DNA of 64,000 bases. Source: Rhynchopus euleeides (Eukaryota > Euglenozoa > Diplonemea > Diplonemida > Diplonemidae). The stretch spans positions 2,418,001 to 2,482,000 of the forward strand of contig OY723250.1 of the NCBI GenBank assembly GCA_963210315.1, given 5' to 3'. Below the pieces are notes generated by a model. The model was not told the DNA's origin. It saw nothing but the letters and a program-made list of their open reading frames with translations, and did no database searches. Positions 1 to 12,060 of the stretch are shown piece after piece (positions within the stretch are counted from its first letter, which is position 1; every line of letters begins with the position of its first letter). The position numbers and the translations under genes are program-made.

Positions 1-1759
1 CCGTGGAGGGAAGTTGACGCGATGGGGTGCGTGTGGGGACAGTGGTGTTAGTTGGTGTAGTAATGTCGTGAGCCTCAACCATCTGTGGGTGTTCTGGGTT
101 CCTTTTATCGCCTGCAAAACCCCCCCTCTCACTCACTGCTTCATCGGACCAGGTTGGTGTGCCAGCAAAGGAAGTCTTATCTCACTTTCCAATCCATCTG
201 TGCGCACATGAGGTTCGGATGTCTGCGGCTGTCCACACAAATCAGGAAGATCTCGACCCACACTGGGCCTCAGTTCTGTGTTTTTGCTTTTTTTGGATTA
301 TCAATCCAAGCCATGGGCCTGACGAGATCTTCACTAGTCGGTCGAGCTGTTTTGACGGTAAGTACGCTCGTCGCCCAACTCGCCGGCTTTCGACACATGC
401 GATACACATATACACTCCTGCGTGCCTCTGCTCTCAAGCTCAGAAGGAGGCCCTCCTGACAGTTTGGCACAGAGCGAAGGCCCCGAGTGCGCCTCATCTC
501 ACATGTGTCTGTGAGAGAGTCCCCACAGACTTGCATTTCGCCCAGGGCTGGGAGGAGACGTTAAGTTTCCCGCAGCCTCCTGGTGCCCGTGCGCCGTGCT
601 GCCGAGCCTGCCTAAATGGACCCCCTGCTGGAGGAACCCCTTCCAGCGGTGGCGGCCGCAGTGCACGGCTTCTTTTTGTCGTGCAGCCTCCACACGTTTC
701 CCTTTTCTTTGCAGGCGCGAATCAGTGTTCTTTCGGGGAGGGGGTAGGGGGGAGTGGTGGCTGATTGTATATCCTCTGTGACGGGTATCCGCTTACACAT
801 GAATCAGCCCCATCTTATGTGTGTCTGCAGAAGACCTGCGAAGGGTCAGCCCATGTGCAGACTTCCTGGCATCCAAGCCACCCTGTCACTGCAGTGCTGA
901 CAGGGCATACCGACTCTCGCCGTGGCATTATCTTTCCGCTCTGCATAGAGGAGGCTAGGGAGGAGTGGGAAGTGGCTGGCGGCGCGTTGATATTTCGTGT
1001 CTTCTGTGGAGGCTCCCAGTGACAGTGTCGCTCCACAAAGGAATGCAACGGCAAAAAGCTGTCTTCGCCTCATTGCGATGCTTATTCGGAAGCGTCCACA
1101 GAATATCGAAGGGTAGCATTACAATGCAGGCACCCACATGCAATGTAAGGGGGGGTACGGAATCGAGGGTTCTTTGCTGATTAACTGGGCCCAGGGGGTC
1201 AATGTCAGTGGCTTGGTTTGTCCTCCAAACCTACATTTGGTTCGATCAACGTGCCTTGGGGAGGGGGCCAAATAGGGTGCTTCTTATGATATGCAGAAGG
1301 CCAGGCAGGGGTTCCCAGTTTGGGGATGATTCCGTGCCCCAGTCGTACCGTGTTGCTTGCATGTCGCGGACCTAGCCCATTCAGCCGCCTTCTTTTTTGT
1401 TGGCAGCATTCCATCCATTCTTCAGTTGTTCTGCCTGCCTTGAACCCCCCACCCTGACAAGCGCGCAATTAGCTCAGCACAACGAACAACGAAAAGTATC
1501 TGCAGCACCTTCACCGCAGCAAACACGCTGTGTGGGTTTTTGAGAGGCCGGCTTGGCTTGGCACCCCCCACCCACCCCGCCCCCCCTGCCCACACCCGCC
1601 CAGCTCCCAACACCTTCAGGCCAGCCTTCTGCTGCTCTCTGCAGTGCTCTCGGTGCCCCTCCCCAGAGGCACAGCACCAGTATCCTCAACTCATCACAAC
1701 TGTTTCAGGTGCAGGCACGTGGCTACTTTGCACACACACGCCGTGACACACAAGGTGCA
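1..1759. other. Intergenic, no supported gene
   Basis: I see no reading frame with a recognisable protein or with the strong G/C third-position bias of the genes further on. The open frames here lack domains, signal peptides or splice-bounded structure. Polypyrimidine stretches and C-runs occur near 1560-1600, just before the first gene, where an acceptor-like AG (about 1709) precedes the first ATG by roughly 50 bases. Confidence 0.6.
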
Positions 1760-3182
1760 ATGTGGGCAGTCGCGGCGGTTGGGGGTAGTGCTCTTGCAGT
1801 GGTTGCGCTGATCCGCACCCAGCAGTATCGGTATGCTGAGGCCGTGAGGTTGCTGTGCGGCATATCCACATGTTTTCAACGATCGGCCCCAGACCCACTT
1901 GATGTTTTAGGGCGGGTGTCGAATATGCTCCTCCTGATTCCGCACCCCACACACAACTGCAGGTTGCTCTACCTCCCCCAGATCACGCTCGGTTCTGATG
2001 TCTTGTTGGACCCGTCGCATTTCAACTTCGACCACCGGTGGCGTGTGGTATGGCCCCAACTCTGTTGTGTGCTCGGCCCCCCCACACCTTCTGCTTGATG
2101 TCTGAGGCTTGAAAACTGCAGTCGAAATTGGGTCCGCCGCCACCACCACCCCCGCATCCACATCCACAGGCAAACATGAGTGTGGGTGACGACAACGTGT
2201 TTGGATACTTCCTTATGCACGGGCGTGACGACCACGGCCCGGGGTCGTGGCGTGACGTGCCAACTGTGATATACTTCCATGGCAACGCTGGGAACATTGG
2301 GCACCGCATCCCGCTCGCGATGAACATCCACTCCGTCGCGCAGTGCAACGTGCTGCTCGTTGCCTACAGGGGGTACAAGGGCAGCACCGAGAAGCCCCCG
2401 AGTGAGGAAGGCTTCCGTGCGGACGCCCAGGCTGCACTGGACTACGTCGTGTCCTCAGGCGCTGACCCGTCGAAGGTGTTCATCCTCGGCTCCTCCCTTG
2501 GGGGCGCCTTGACTTTCGCCTCCGCCCTCGACTCGAAGCACAAGCTGCGTGGCATCGCAGTGGAGAACACGTTTACGTCGATCTCCGACATGTCCGAGGT
2601 GATGGCCGACCAGATCATGCTGGTGGGCACCAGCAGCCTGCGCCGCATGCACGAGCGCTCCTCCAGCGAGCTGTACCGGCTGGTGATCTCCACCACCATC
2701 TTCCTGCTGCAGTACCTCGGAGCCATGTGGTGGGCGCTTCGCCCAGGCCTGCTTTCCCTCGAGTGGAAGTCGATCGAGCGTGTCACCCAGCTGCCCGCAA
2801 GGCTGCCGGTGCTGTTCCTGTCAGGCGAGAGGGACGAGCTGGTCCCCCCTGAGCACATGCAGCGCTTGTACAACGCATGCAGCAGCGAGGTCAAGAGCCT
2901 CGTGACCTTCCCCCACGGTATGTTCACCTATCCCTGTTGTCAGCCCTGCCGATGTCCGAGTGTTGTGCTGTGCCGCTGTGCCGCTCTGCTATCCTGCATT
3001 GCAGCACGCCGCCAGGCGATCTGCGTCCCCTGGCACAGCATTGCACTTTCAACCACCGCAACACCCTCCTCTCAGGGATGCACAACGACACTAACACTGA
3101 CCCGCGATTCTACCAGGAGCTTGCGGACTGGATGGGCACGTGCCTCCGGAACCACCCCCCTGTGCAGGCAAGCAGGCTTTAG
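1760..3182 (+). CDS. ABHD13: ABHD13-like alpha/beta hydrolase, four exons
   Basis: Serine hydrolase of the ABHD13/BEM46 family, expected to be membrane-anchored; its substrate is not known from sequence. Proposed exons are 1760-1830, 1963-2047, 2170-2917 and 3076-3182. All three introns are GT-AG, begin GTATG and join in frame, giving about 336 residues, the usual size for ABHD13. A hydrophobic N-terminal segment (residues 2-17) is the likely anchor. The oxyanion-hole motif YFHGNAGN lies near residue 89 and the nucleophile in GSSLGG near residue 161. The acid is probably the Asp in SGERDELVPP and the catalytic His is in GMHNDT. That His motif is only restored by removing intron 3, which strongly supports the splice model. 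The start is the first ATG of the N-terminal hydrophobic exon. The family assignment is firm; the exact first exon is less so. Confidence 0.88.
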
Positions 3183-3229
3183 AAGTGAAGGGCGGTCAGC
3201 TCTGCGCTTTGCTTTTGGCATGAGGCGTA

Positions 3230-3355
3230 ACAGTGGAGGAGTGCTTCCGACGATCCTGTTTTCTGTGGGCTGAGCTATCTCATGTTCGCATGTGCTCCAC
3301 ATCAAACGAGGCTAGGGTGGTGGTGGAAGCGTCACGCGCATCAAAGAAGGAAGGG
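3230..3355 (+). repeat. Dispersed repeat family Y, copy 1
   Basis: Similar to 21066-21195 and partly to 46640-46690. Shared blocks include GAGTGCTTCCGACGA, ATGTGCTCCAC and GGTGGTGGAAGCGTC in the same order, separated by small indels. The function is unknown; it looks like an old non-coding mobile fragment. Confidence 0.6.
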
Positions 3356-5167
3356 GGAATCACGATTGCTATGGTTTTTCCTTTCGCTACTCGCCCTCCC
3401 CCCCTCGAGGACCAGCGAGAAGCGCTGTCTTCTGATTCTCGGACCGAGCGGTACCCAAGTGAGCCTTCATTCTTTTTTACACGCAACTGCCTGCCAATGC
3501 CACGGAGGTAGCGGAGGGGCAAGCGCTTTTGGGTAGCAAAAAAGGCGGCTCTCCACAGCAGGGCTTGTGGTGTGTTTTGATTGCCTCGAGCTGTTTTTAT
3601 GCACAGCACTGTTGCTGTCACAACTAAAAAAGTAAAACACCCCCCCCCCCTCCGACACTATACACCACAACACAACACCCAAATGGGTTCCTGTGTGAAG
3701 GCCGCCAAAAGGCAGGATTTTCTGCCGCAACAACACAACACCACGCCCTCTCTTTTGCATTCCGGATAACTCTGCACATCCACCCCCAGCCACGTCCCTG
3801 CCACAGTGCGGCGCTTCCAGCCCTCCCTGGCTGTTGGCTGCACACCTGAACAGACGAATTTGACCTTCGCCATGAGGTGCAGAACGAGCGAGGCCTCAGG
3901 CCCCTGGCATCGGTTTGTGTGTCAGGCGTAGGTGTAGTAAAACTGCCTCCTGTCATCAAGTGCCTCTAATTCGCTGTGTCGGGGCCGGGCCAGGTTGCGA
4001 CTTGCTTTTCCAACTCCCCAGCAAGAGCTCTCTCGAAGCGTTCTCTCTATCCGTGGGGAGGCGGGGTGCGGGCCACCCGATCTTTGTCAGAAATGATTCT
4101 TCAAAATTTTTTTTGCGAAACCCCAGCATCGCTCTGCGACCCTGTTCCCACCATGTGCCCGGCACAGTGTTGGGCAGGGCGTCCCCCCCCCCCCCTGTCT
4201 GTTCCGCTGTGCTCTACTCCAAACGGGGTATGTTGTATTATTGTGCAACAGTTTTTCCAAACCCCCCCGAACGAACCCCCACCCCCACGCGGTGAGTCAG
4301 GAAGCGACGCTCAAAGATTGGCTCTTTTGTGTCCGTGCCACCAGGCATGCCCTGCTGTATGCACCGTGTTCCGCCGATGCCGTCTGTGATGCTGCCAAGC
4401 TGACGCAGCGGCATGCGAGCAAAAAGCGGGGTGGGATCCATCGAGCGTCATATCGATAGAACACTATAAGCAGCCCATGATTTTTTTGGAGAAACCACTT
4501 TGTTACCAGATAAAAATCAGCTTCTTCTCTGAGCGTGACCCCCTCAGCAGCAGTGGTGCTGACGCCCTCTTGGGATCTGCTACCATTCCTCTCCCCCCCC
4601 CCCCCACCCCTGATTTGTTCCCCTTCCTGCTTCCGCTTCCTGGCCTAAACCTGCTCGTGCTTCCTGAGCGTCGTGGGGTGGGTGGGGGATGGGTGGTGGT
4701 GATTGGGGTCACGCGTGCGGGGGCCCTGCAAAAGGATGGAAAATGACCCCCCGCCCACCCCCACCCCCTCTCCCCCCCCTAACATTGCAAGAAGGTGCTG
4801 GGAGACTTGCTTTTCATCCACTCTCGACAATCAATCCCCCCCCCCAACCCTCGAGGATCCACACGCTAGAGTAGACACCAAAATGTGCCAACCCCTGAAG
4901 CTATCCTCGCAGTGTTTGTGGGTTCAACTGCTTTATTGGCCTTCTGTATACCGTCGCCCTGGGCCCCCAGCTCCTGACCATGATCCCTGCTAGCCTTGTC
5001 TCATTCACTGCGATTCTGCGATCCCAGTGGCGCGAGAGGCGCGAGATCCCCATTGATTTTGACATCTCTTGTAAGCGTTGTATCGTTGATGTTGTTGTTG
5101 TTGCTTTTTTTGCTGGTGCCCTGCATCCCACACGTTTTCCAATTCCTACTGTTCACGGGGGGCTTTC

Positions 5168-5245
5168 CCTCCCAAACAAATCTTGATTGCCACAGCGAAG
5201 GAGTCAGTGGGAGTCTACGCGCGCAGTGTGTTTCGATGCAGCAAC
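5168..5245 (+). repeat. Dispersed repeat family Z, copy 1
   Basis: Shares TCCCAAACAA, CACAGCGAA and GAGTCAGTGGGA in order with 32562-32640 on the same strand. It is a short diverged fragment, non-coding in both places. Confidence 0.5.
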
Positions 5246-6743
5246 ACGGCCCTGGGAATGCCCCTCCTGCAGGGGTTACAACAGATTCCCCGCTCGTATT
5301 CAGACTCTCTTGGGGTGGCCCCTGTAATTTCGCGCGTCAGGTGAACATGCATCCTGAATTCGAAGTCAAGCCCAGCCCCTCCCACCCCCTGCCTGCCGTA
5401 CCCCGGGGTGCCAACCGTGAGGTGTCCGGCAGCTGGGGACAAGAATTCCCGAACGAATGTGCGTTCATCCGGAGAAACGAAGCCAATTTTAGATCAACAG
5501 CACGGCGCGTCGCCTCGTCGAGGCTTGACGTCAGTTGCACGTCTCCACCCATTCCTTTTCCGGGTAACGGCCCGATTATTCTGCCGAGCATCGTATGCAT
5601 TTTATGCATTTTTACACCGAAACCTCCCCTGCTGGTCCGAATATCGAATGTCTCTCGGGCACACGCTTTACAAGCGGTTGTCAACAGAATTTCTCCCACC
5701 CAACTTTTGTCAACCAACTTTCACCCTCCAGGCGCAGTCCTGTGTGGACAACTTAACGTCATCACAATGTTGTCGAGCTAACGGGGGTTGCTTCGAAGAA
5801 GCTACACTGCAGCACTCACCCATTGTTCTTATTCCTAACGTCGACGGAGTGGGGGTCGCACAATCATCCTGTCATGGCCTTCGTCTAATACAGGTTCGCA
5901 AGCTGACACGATAGTGCTGAATATGCGAAAATCAATGGCGAATAACTTTTTTGACCCTGACGGCAATTGTGCAGTGCAGTTCGACACTGAGGGGTGCAAA
6001 CCCATTCATGTTCGGTGACTGGATCTGTTATTGTATTTGTATGATATCACCCACCCATGCGTGACTTCATGAAAGTGTTTTACATTGCAAACACTATTAT
6101 GTTGCATAAACGTACCACCTGAGGCTGCTCATGGCATCGGGGCAGCCCTACGTTTTCGGGGTGCCGTGTTACACGTGCGACTGCCGAGTGCATCACTCGG
6201 CTTCCTTCATAACATATCGTCTCACAGCGGCCTCAGCAGCTCCCGAAACCCGCGCTCATCGGAAGCTATTTGCCCCCCCCCTCCCCCCGAATCCAAGGCT
6301 GCCCGCCAGCCTGTCCTATCTTAGCACCGACCCTGCCTCCCCACACATTTGGGTCCTGGTACACACACAGCTTTGCGCATCCCCTCTCTGCGACATCTGT
6401 TTCAGAAGCAGAACCACGGGAACGCCTCCCTCCCACCTCCCACTTTCAAGGCATTGCAGCAGCCAGAGACAACCAAGACGCTCTCGAGGGGCAGCCGCCC
6501 GCTAGCCACCCCCTACCCTACGCGACCCCTCACCCCCGTGTCCTGTTGCTGGGTGTCATTCTCTTCAGGATCCGCTTTTCCTCTTTGTGGCTGCACTGCT
6601 CGTCCAGGGGTTGGTGTGGCAGGGGCTTGCAGTGTGCAGTGTTATACCGCAGGGGCGGGACTCTGTGAGAACCAAGGAACACTTCCTGCACCCGGCAGGA
6701 GGGTAGCTCTACACAACAGCCTCACGACCCTCCCCCCCATACA

Positions 6744-8821
6744 ATGAAGACGAAAGGAACCGGGCGTGGTATCAAGAAGAACAAGACTGAGAGGAAGAGG
6801 AAGACCTTCAAGCGGGCGTACCTGTCCAAGACCCAGGCGGCGCGCCGTCTGCAGGTCACCAATGCGGAGTTCGAGCGTCTCGCTATTCTGAAGGGCATCT
6901 ACCCGCGTGAGCCGAAGCGCTTCGAGGGGAGCAACGGGAAGGACAAGACTTACTACTTCTCGAAGGACATCCTGTGGCTGGAGCGCGAGCCGCTGCTGGA
7001 GAAGCTGCGTGACTTCGGGACATTCAAGAAGAAGCTCGCGCGCCTGCGCGGGAGGCGTGAGGAGTTCGACGCGAAGCTGTTCGAGCAGCAGCACAAGCCG
7101 CAGTACTCCCTCACCACCATCCTGAAGGAGCGGTACCCCACCTTCACCGATGCGCTCCGCGACTGCGACGACGCGCTTACGCACATCTTCCTCTACGCGG
7201 CCCTGCCCCCGCGTGTGCACTCCGAAACCACAATCGAGTCGCACACCCACCTCACCTCCGCCATGTCCGACCAGTGCAAGGAGATCCGTGCGCGCTGGCT
7301 GTCGTACATCAACAAGAGCCATTCGATACGTAAGGTGTTCATCTCCATCAAGGGCATCTACTACCAGGCGAAGGTGAAGGGTGAGACGGTGACGTGGCAG
7401 TGCCCTTACGAGTTCACCTCGAAGCCTCCGAAGGACGTGATCTACCGTATCATGATCACCTTCCTGGAGCTGTACATCCAGCAGATGAAGTTCATCCTGT
7501 TCAAGCTGGAGCACGACCAGAACCTGGAGCTGGAGCGCGCTGCCCTGAAGGAGGACGAGGCGAACGAGACGACGCAGGCAGAGGACTTCCCCGAGACGCA
7601 GGAGGAGCAGGAGAAGAAGCTGAAGACGGAGAACCTGCAGAAGCTGTTCCAGGGGCTGAAGTTCTACGTCAGCCGCGAGGTGCCGCAGATGCACATGCGC
7701 TTCATCGTCGAGTCCTTCAACGGCACCATCGCAGACAGGCCTGACGCGGAGGGCCTTACCCACTACATCATCGACCGCCCCTCTGTGCCGCCTGGCGAGA
7801 CGCAGGTATCCCTTCTCTTCCTGTTTGCTGTTGTGGTGCTTGTGCACACTCTGTTCTCTCTTCGTTGCTTCACAAAATGGTTTCTCCATCCACCGCCTTC
7901 CACAGCGTCCCGGTGTGGACTACGTGCAGCCGCAGTGGCTGTTCGACTGCATCAACGCGAAGGTATGGCAGTGCATGCTGACGGCAATGGCAGATCGCAT
8001 GTCAGATCATGACGGCATTGCGGCGATTCTTATTCCGCTTGCACCACCGCCACCCACCACAGGGCCTCCTGCCGGCCGACGAGTACCTGATGGGCAAGGA
8101 CCTGCCTGCGCACATCTCGCCGTTCCGCATCAGCATCAGCAACGACAAGGACGAGATCACGGAGATCAAGGAGGCTGTGAAGCTGGACAGGCGCATCCTG
8201 GAGGACGATGTGCCGGACCGTGTGCACGAGATCCGCAGGATGCTGGACCCTTCGTACAACATGTCCAACCCGACTGCGGACGTGGCCCTCAGCGACGAGG
8301 ACGACGACGAGCTGGACGACCAGGACCACCAGGAGGTGGCGGACGAGTCGCTGGAGGAGGAGAGCGTGGAGCCGGACACTGACGAGGACCGCGTGCGTGA
8401 GCACATCGAGCGCTCGAAGCAGTCGAAGAAGCGTCTGCAGAAGCAGCTCGAGAAGGGTGACAACAAGCCCACGCAGAACGACGCTGCCTCCAAGAAGCGG
8501 AAGCAGATCCAGGAGCTGCGTGAGAAGCGCGATTCGGAGCCGATTGAGAAGCGGAAGAAGCGCAAGCTTGAGGAGGCCAAGGCCAAGGAGCAGGCGGACA
8601 AGGAGATGAAGATGGCCGTTATGGAGAACAAGCCGCGCAAGCTCTACAAGGTGATGCAGCACGGGATCAAGCAGAGGACGAAGCAGCTCAGCAACTTGGA
8701 GGAGCGCAGAGAGCTGGTATGATTTTGCCTTGACCCCAGAGCACAACCACCACACATCCCGCCACAGATCCGCGAAGGGAAGGCGAAGCTTGACCCCAAG
8801 ACACGGACACTCAAGCTGTAG
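6744..8821 (+). CDS. PES1: Pescadillo ribosome-biogenesis factor, four exons
   Basis: Nucleolar protein that, in the PeBoW (Nop7) complex, is needed for processing of the large-subunit rRNA precursor. Exons are 6744-7805, 7906-7962, 8063-8716 and 8768-8821, all joined in phase 0 across GT-AG introns of 100, 100 and 51 bases. The protein is about 608 residues, close to the 588 of the human protein. The N-terminal pescadillo domain (residues 1-280) begins with the basic stretch MKTKGTGRGIKKNKTERKRK. A BRCT domain spans roughly residues 330-415 and is completed only by the 57-base exon 2, which encodes the typical YVQPQWLFD motif. An acidic segment (about 445-485) and a basic, coiled-coil-prone C terminus follow, as in known pescadillos. 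Start: first ATG, preceded by a pyrimidine tract and AG. Confidence 0.96.
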
Positions 8822-10581
8822 ACATCCAGCAACGCGTCTCTCCCTGCGTCACGGAGGCAAGCCTTGATATCACGGCCTGCCTTCAGCACCGCCCGTTACA
8901 CATGCATCCCGTGCAGCCCTGCTAACACGCGGGATGGGCACAGCAGGTCATTGCTGTGTATCTCGCATTAGTTTTGCAACAAAAATCATATTTTTCACAC
9001 ACGATCGAAAAGTACCGAGGCCTTTTTGTGGCACACTTGCATCGATGCGTCTGCCAAGACCCCCAAGCCAGCGTATACATGATGTTGTGTGCCAACGGGT
9101 TCCATCAGCCCGTGTATCCGACGGATTTTGCATCATCTGATGGGAGTTGTTTGTGTGTTCAGATGAAAATTCACTCTCGTGATAGAGAAACCGAGGCGAG
9201 CGTCGCTGGGCTGGAGGGGCAAAACAAAGCTGACTGGGGACGGCGACGGTGGTTTTGCTGGTTTCGTGCTTTACTTCCCTGCACCCCTGCTCGCCCTCAC
9301 CCTGGCGCCCCACCCCGCCCCCCTCGCCCCACCTCCGGGTCGGCCGGAGGGGGGGTGCTTGTTGTGTGCACTCGGTTGTCAACTTGACGTTCGCTTTTCC
9401 TTCTTTTTTCTTCTTTTGTTCCGTTTTTTCCCCTTTTTTTTCCATTGAGTTTTTCGACGAGAAGTGGACAATGTGTTCGCGCACCCAGCCCGGGCGCCGC
9501 TCTTGCCCCGCCCTTCCCCCTGGGACAGGCAGCGCAGTTGTGGTTGGTCCGCCGCAACGGCAGTGGCCAGACCGTTGTTTTTGTGTGTGTCCTTTGTGTT
9601 GTACCGGGTTGGCAAAAAGAAGCATGGGGTGCCAGATGGGGCTTTTTTTATCATTGGAGCATGGCGTGAAGGCCAGATCATATCAGATTTCCCCCCCCCC
9701 CCCCTCTCCTCCCTTGCCCTACCGTACCCCCTCCCCAAAACAAGCCCAAAAAAAGCAAAAGAACCGGACGTGGCGTAATGCGCATTGCCCTGGCCATACT
9801 GCGGCACGTTCGCCAAGTTTCAACAAAATGGAGCCCCCCTTCTCGGGCTGTTCTCGCGTTCTGCCCGGGGTATTTTTATTTTCTGCTTCAACGTCGGGGG
9901 AGGGTGTGTGGGGTGTGCTTCCCTCCCTCCCCCCCCCAGCCCTGCTAGCTTAGCACCCAGCAGAGCGCGGAATGTCCTCACCAATCTCCCCCGTCAAAGT
10001 GCATGCGGGTGAACAAAAGAGGCTGTCCTGTCAGAAGAACAACCGGAAAAAAAAGCCGAGGGCGGGGGGAGAGAGTTCGGGAACTCAAGACGACAAATAT
10101 TTCTGCGATGTGTGGGGCGGCAGGGGGGCGTGGGGGGGTGGGGATACAAGGAACACTGCTCCCCAACACACCCCCTTTCGTGCACCGCCTTATATTCACA
10201 TGTAGGTGTCAGGCGGAGGGCGTAGGCACGACGGGCAGGTGTGTGGGTTTGGAGGGGGCGGGTGGCGGTGTTTCGGAAAGAAAAACAAATATCCCAAAAT
10301 CATGTCGGCATGGGCACAAAAGAAACCCGGTGTTCTCTGTGTGTGTGTCTGTGAGTTTTGGCTTTGGGGTATTTTTTCTGACCTCTGCCTGTGCAAATGC
10401 CCCGTCCGCCCATCTCCCTCTTCCCCCCCCCCCCCGCCCCCCTCCACGTTGCCGCCTCGACACTGAATGGTGTTTCCCCAATGCTGCAAATCTTTCCTCA
10501 AACACTCACATCACATCATGTCACATCACAGGCTAGTTTCCCTTCTCCCTTCTCGTGCTGCCCATTTGTGCATTCCTCACG
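8822..10581. other. Intergenic, homopolymer-rich
   Basis: No supported gene. Poly-C, poly-T and G-rich tracts are frequent (for example about 9400-9445, 9690-9705, 10420-10440). The open frames on both strands follow these low-complexity tracts and carry no domain. A CACATCACAG acceptor-like site near 10530 precedes the next gene. Confidence 0.6.
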
Positions 10582-12060
10582 ATGCATACTGTGTACTGTA
10601 TGCTGGGCTTGGCCGCGGTAGCGGCTGCGGCGCCGACGGTGAAACTGTACCCCAACTACAACCAGGCTGAGAACGTTCTCGTGGCTGGTGGCGTGTCGGC
10701 AGGGGGCACAGTGCAGTCCCTTGGCAGCGCCAGCAGCGTGGCGTCTTGCCAGGCGAAGTGCATTGCTTCGGAGAGGCGCTGCTTCTCGTTTGTCCTGCTG
10801 GATGGCGAGTGCTTTGCTGTATACTCGCCTGGCTTCAACCCTTCGTACAACGAGGATGCAACGTCTGGCGTGGTGCAGTGGCCGTGCCGTGACAACGGTG
10901 ACTGCTCGCTCAACGGGAAGTGCGCTTCAGGGGTTTGCCAGTGCCGCCCTGCTTGGAAGGGGCACAGGTGTGAGACGCTCAACATCCTCCCCGCGCAGAA
11001 GGATGCCGGGTACCGCGGTGTCGACGACGGTCACAACACCAGCAGCTGGGGTGGCGCAGTGCTGAAGGGGCCTGATGGGCTGTACCACATGTGGGCTGCA
11101 GAGATGACGGAGCACTGCGGCATCGGGGCGTGGGCGGAGAACTCGCGTGTGATCCATGCGGTGTCGGCGACTCCCGGTGGCAGCTACAAGCGCACACAGG
11201 TCGTGTGGGAGGTGTTCTCGCACGAGCCTGAGGTTGTCCCCGGTCCCAATGGGGAGTTCGTTATGTACTTCACAGCGCAGCTCCGTTCGCCTCACGGCAA
11301 CTGCAACTGCTGCAGGGCTGGCCATGGCCCTTGTGACGGGTCGACTGGACCTGGCGACTGCCCCGACCTGTCTGACAAGCCTTCGCTGGGCGACAGCGAC
11401 TCGACGTTCATGGCGTGGACATCGGATGTGAACTCGACGTCGTGGTCGGAGCCTGTGAACGTGTTCCCTGACTACCAAGGATCCGACACGAACTTTGCCC
11501 CGATCATCTTCAACAACGGCTCCCTGCTGGGCATGTGGCGCCAGTGGACTGGGACGGGGTCTCGTATGTTCCTTGCAACAGCGAGCGACTGGAAGAACAT
11601 CAGCACCTACGTGCAGCACCGCGAAGAGCTGTTCCCGGATCTGGGCGCTGCAGGGACAGAGGACCAGTTCATGTACCAGGACGAGGAGGGGTACTTCCAC
11701 GCTGTCTTCCACCACATGTACGGCACTGCCACGGCAGGGCAGTGGTGGCTCGATGCCACCGGTGGGCACGCCTTCAGCAAGGACGGGTGGACGTGGACCT
11801 ACACAGGGGTGGCTTGGGGTGACGCGCTGGCCCGCTACAACACCCCCGAGGGGCAGGGTGCTCACGTGAACTTCACTGACGGGTCGACGGTTAAGTTCAC
11901 ACGCCTTGAGCGGCCGCACCTGGTGTTCCAGTCAGACAAGCTTGTTGGGGACCCCATCTACGTCACCACATCTGCGCAGTACGGCAACGGCACCAACCCT
12001 GGGGAGGGGGCTCAGAACGACGACGCGTGCTACACTCTCATCCGCCCTGTCAACCAGTAA
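10582..12060 (+). CDS. Secreted PAN/EGF/beta-propeller protein, GH43-like
   Basis: Predicted secreted or surface protein of 492 residues. I start it at the ATG at 10582 because this gives a clean signal peptide (MHTVYCMLGLAAVAAAAP); the upstream in-frame codons do not. An apple/PAN-like cysteine module follows at about residues 20-95, then a single EGF-like domain (about 100-130; CRDNGDCS, GVCQCRPAWKGHRCE). The remaining 350 residues have repeated Trp/Asp-rich blades (GPDGLYHMWAAE, FVMYFTAQL, GYFHAVFHHMY) typical of a five-bladed propeller of the glycoside hydrolase 43/62 type. Several N-glycosylation sequons are present. Carbohydrate binding or cleavage is inferred from fold only; I cannot assign catalytic acids. 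No intron is needed. Confidence 0.75.
   Translation: MHTVYCMLGLAAVAAAAPTVKLYPNYNQAENVLVAGGVSAGGTVQSLGSASSVASCQAKCIASERRCFSFVLLDGECFAVYSPGFNPSYNEDATSGVVQWPCRDNGDCSLNGKCASGVCQCRPAWKGHRCETLNILPAQKDAGYRGVDDGHNTSSWGGAVLKGPDGLYHMWAAEMTEHCGIGAWAENSRVIHAVSATPGGSYKRTQVVWEVFSHEPEVVPGPNGEFVMYFTAQLRSPHGNCNCCRAGHGPCDGSTGPGDCPDLSDKPSLGDSDSTFMAWTSDVNSTSWSEPVNVFPDYQGSDTNFAPIIFNNGSLLGMWRQWTGTGSRMFLATASDWKNISTYVQHREELFPDLGAAGTEDQFMYQDEEGYFHAVFHHMYGTATAGQWWLDATGGHAFSKDGWTWTYTGVAWGDALARYNTPEGQGAHVNFTDGSTVKFTRLERPHLVFQSDKLVGDPIYVTTSAQYGNGTNPGEGAQNDDACYTLIRPVNQ

Larger units (their letters stand above)
3183..6743. other. Intergenic with dispersed repeat fragments
   Basis: No supported gene. The stretch holds poly-C tracts (about 3642, 4187, 4597, 4836), one copy of a dispersed repeat at 3230-3355 and a fragment of another at 5168-5245. 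Open frames at 4996-5781 and 5408-5914 show no domain and no codon bias like the flanking genes. An acceptor-like AACAG about 25 bases before 6744 precedes the pescadillo start. Confidence 0.55.

Noticed and set aside
6642..7889. 415-residue minus-strand frame
   Set aside because: Antisense shadow of pescadillo exon 1; Leu/Arg-rich low-complexity composition typical of the complement of G/C-ending codons.
10927..11919. 330-residue minus-strand frame
   Set aside because: Antisense of the propeller gene with no recognisable domain.
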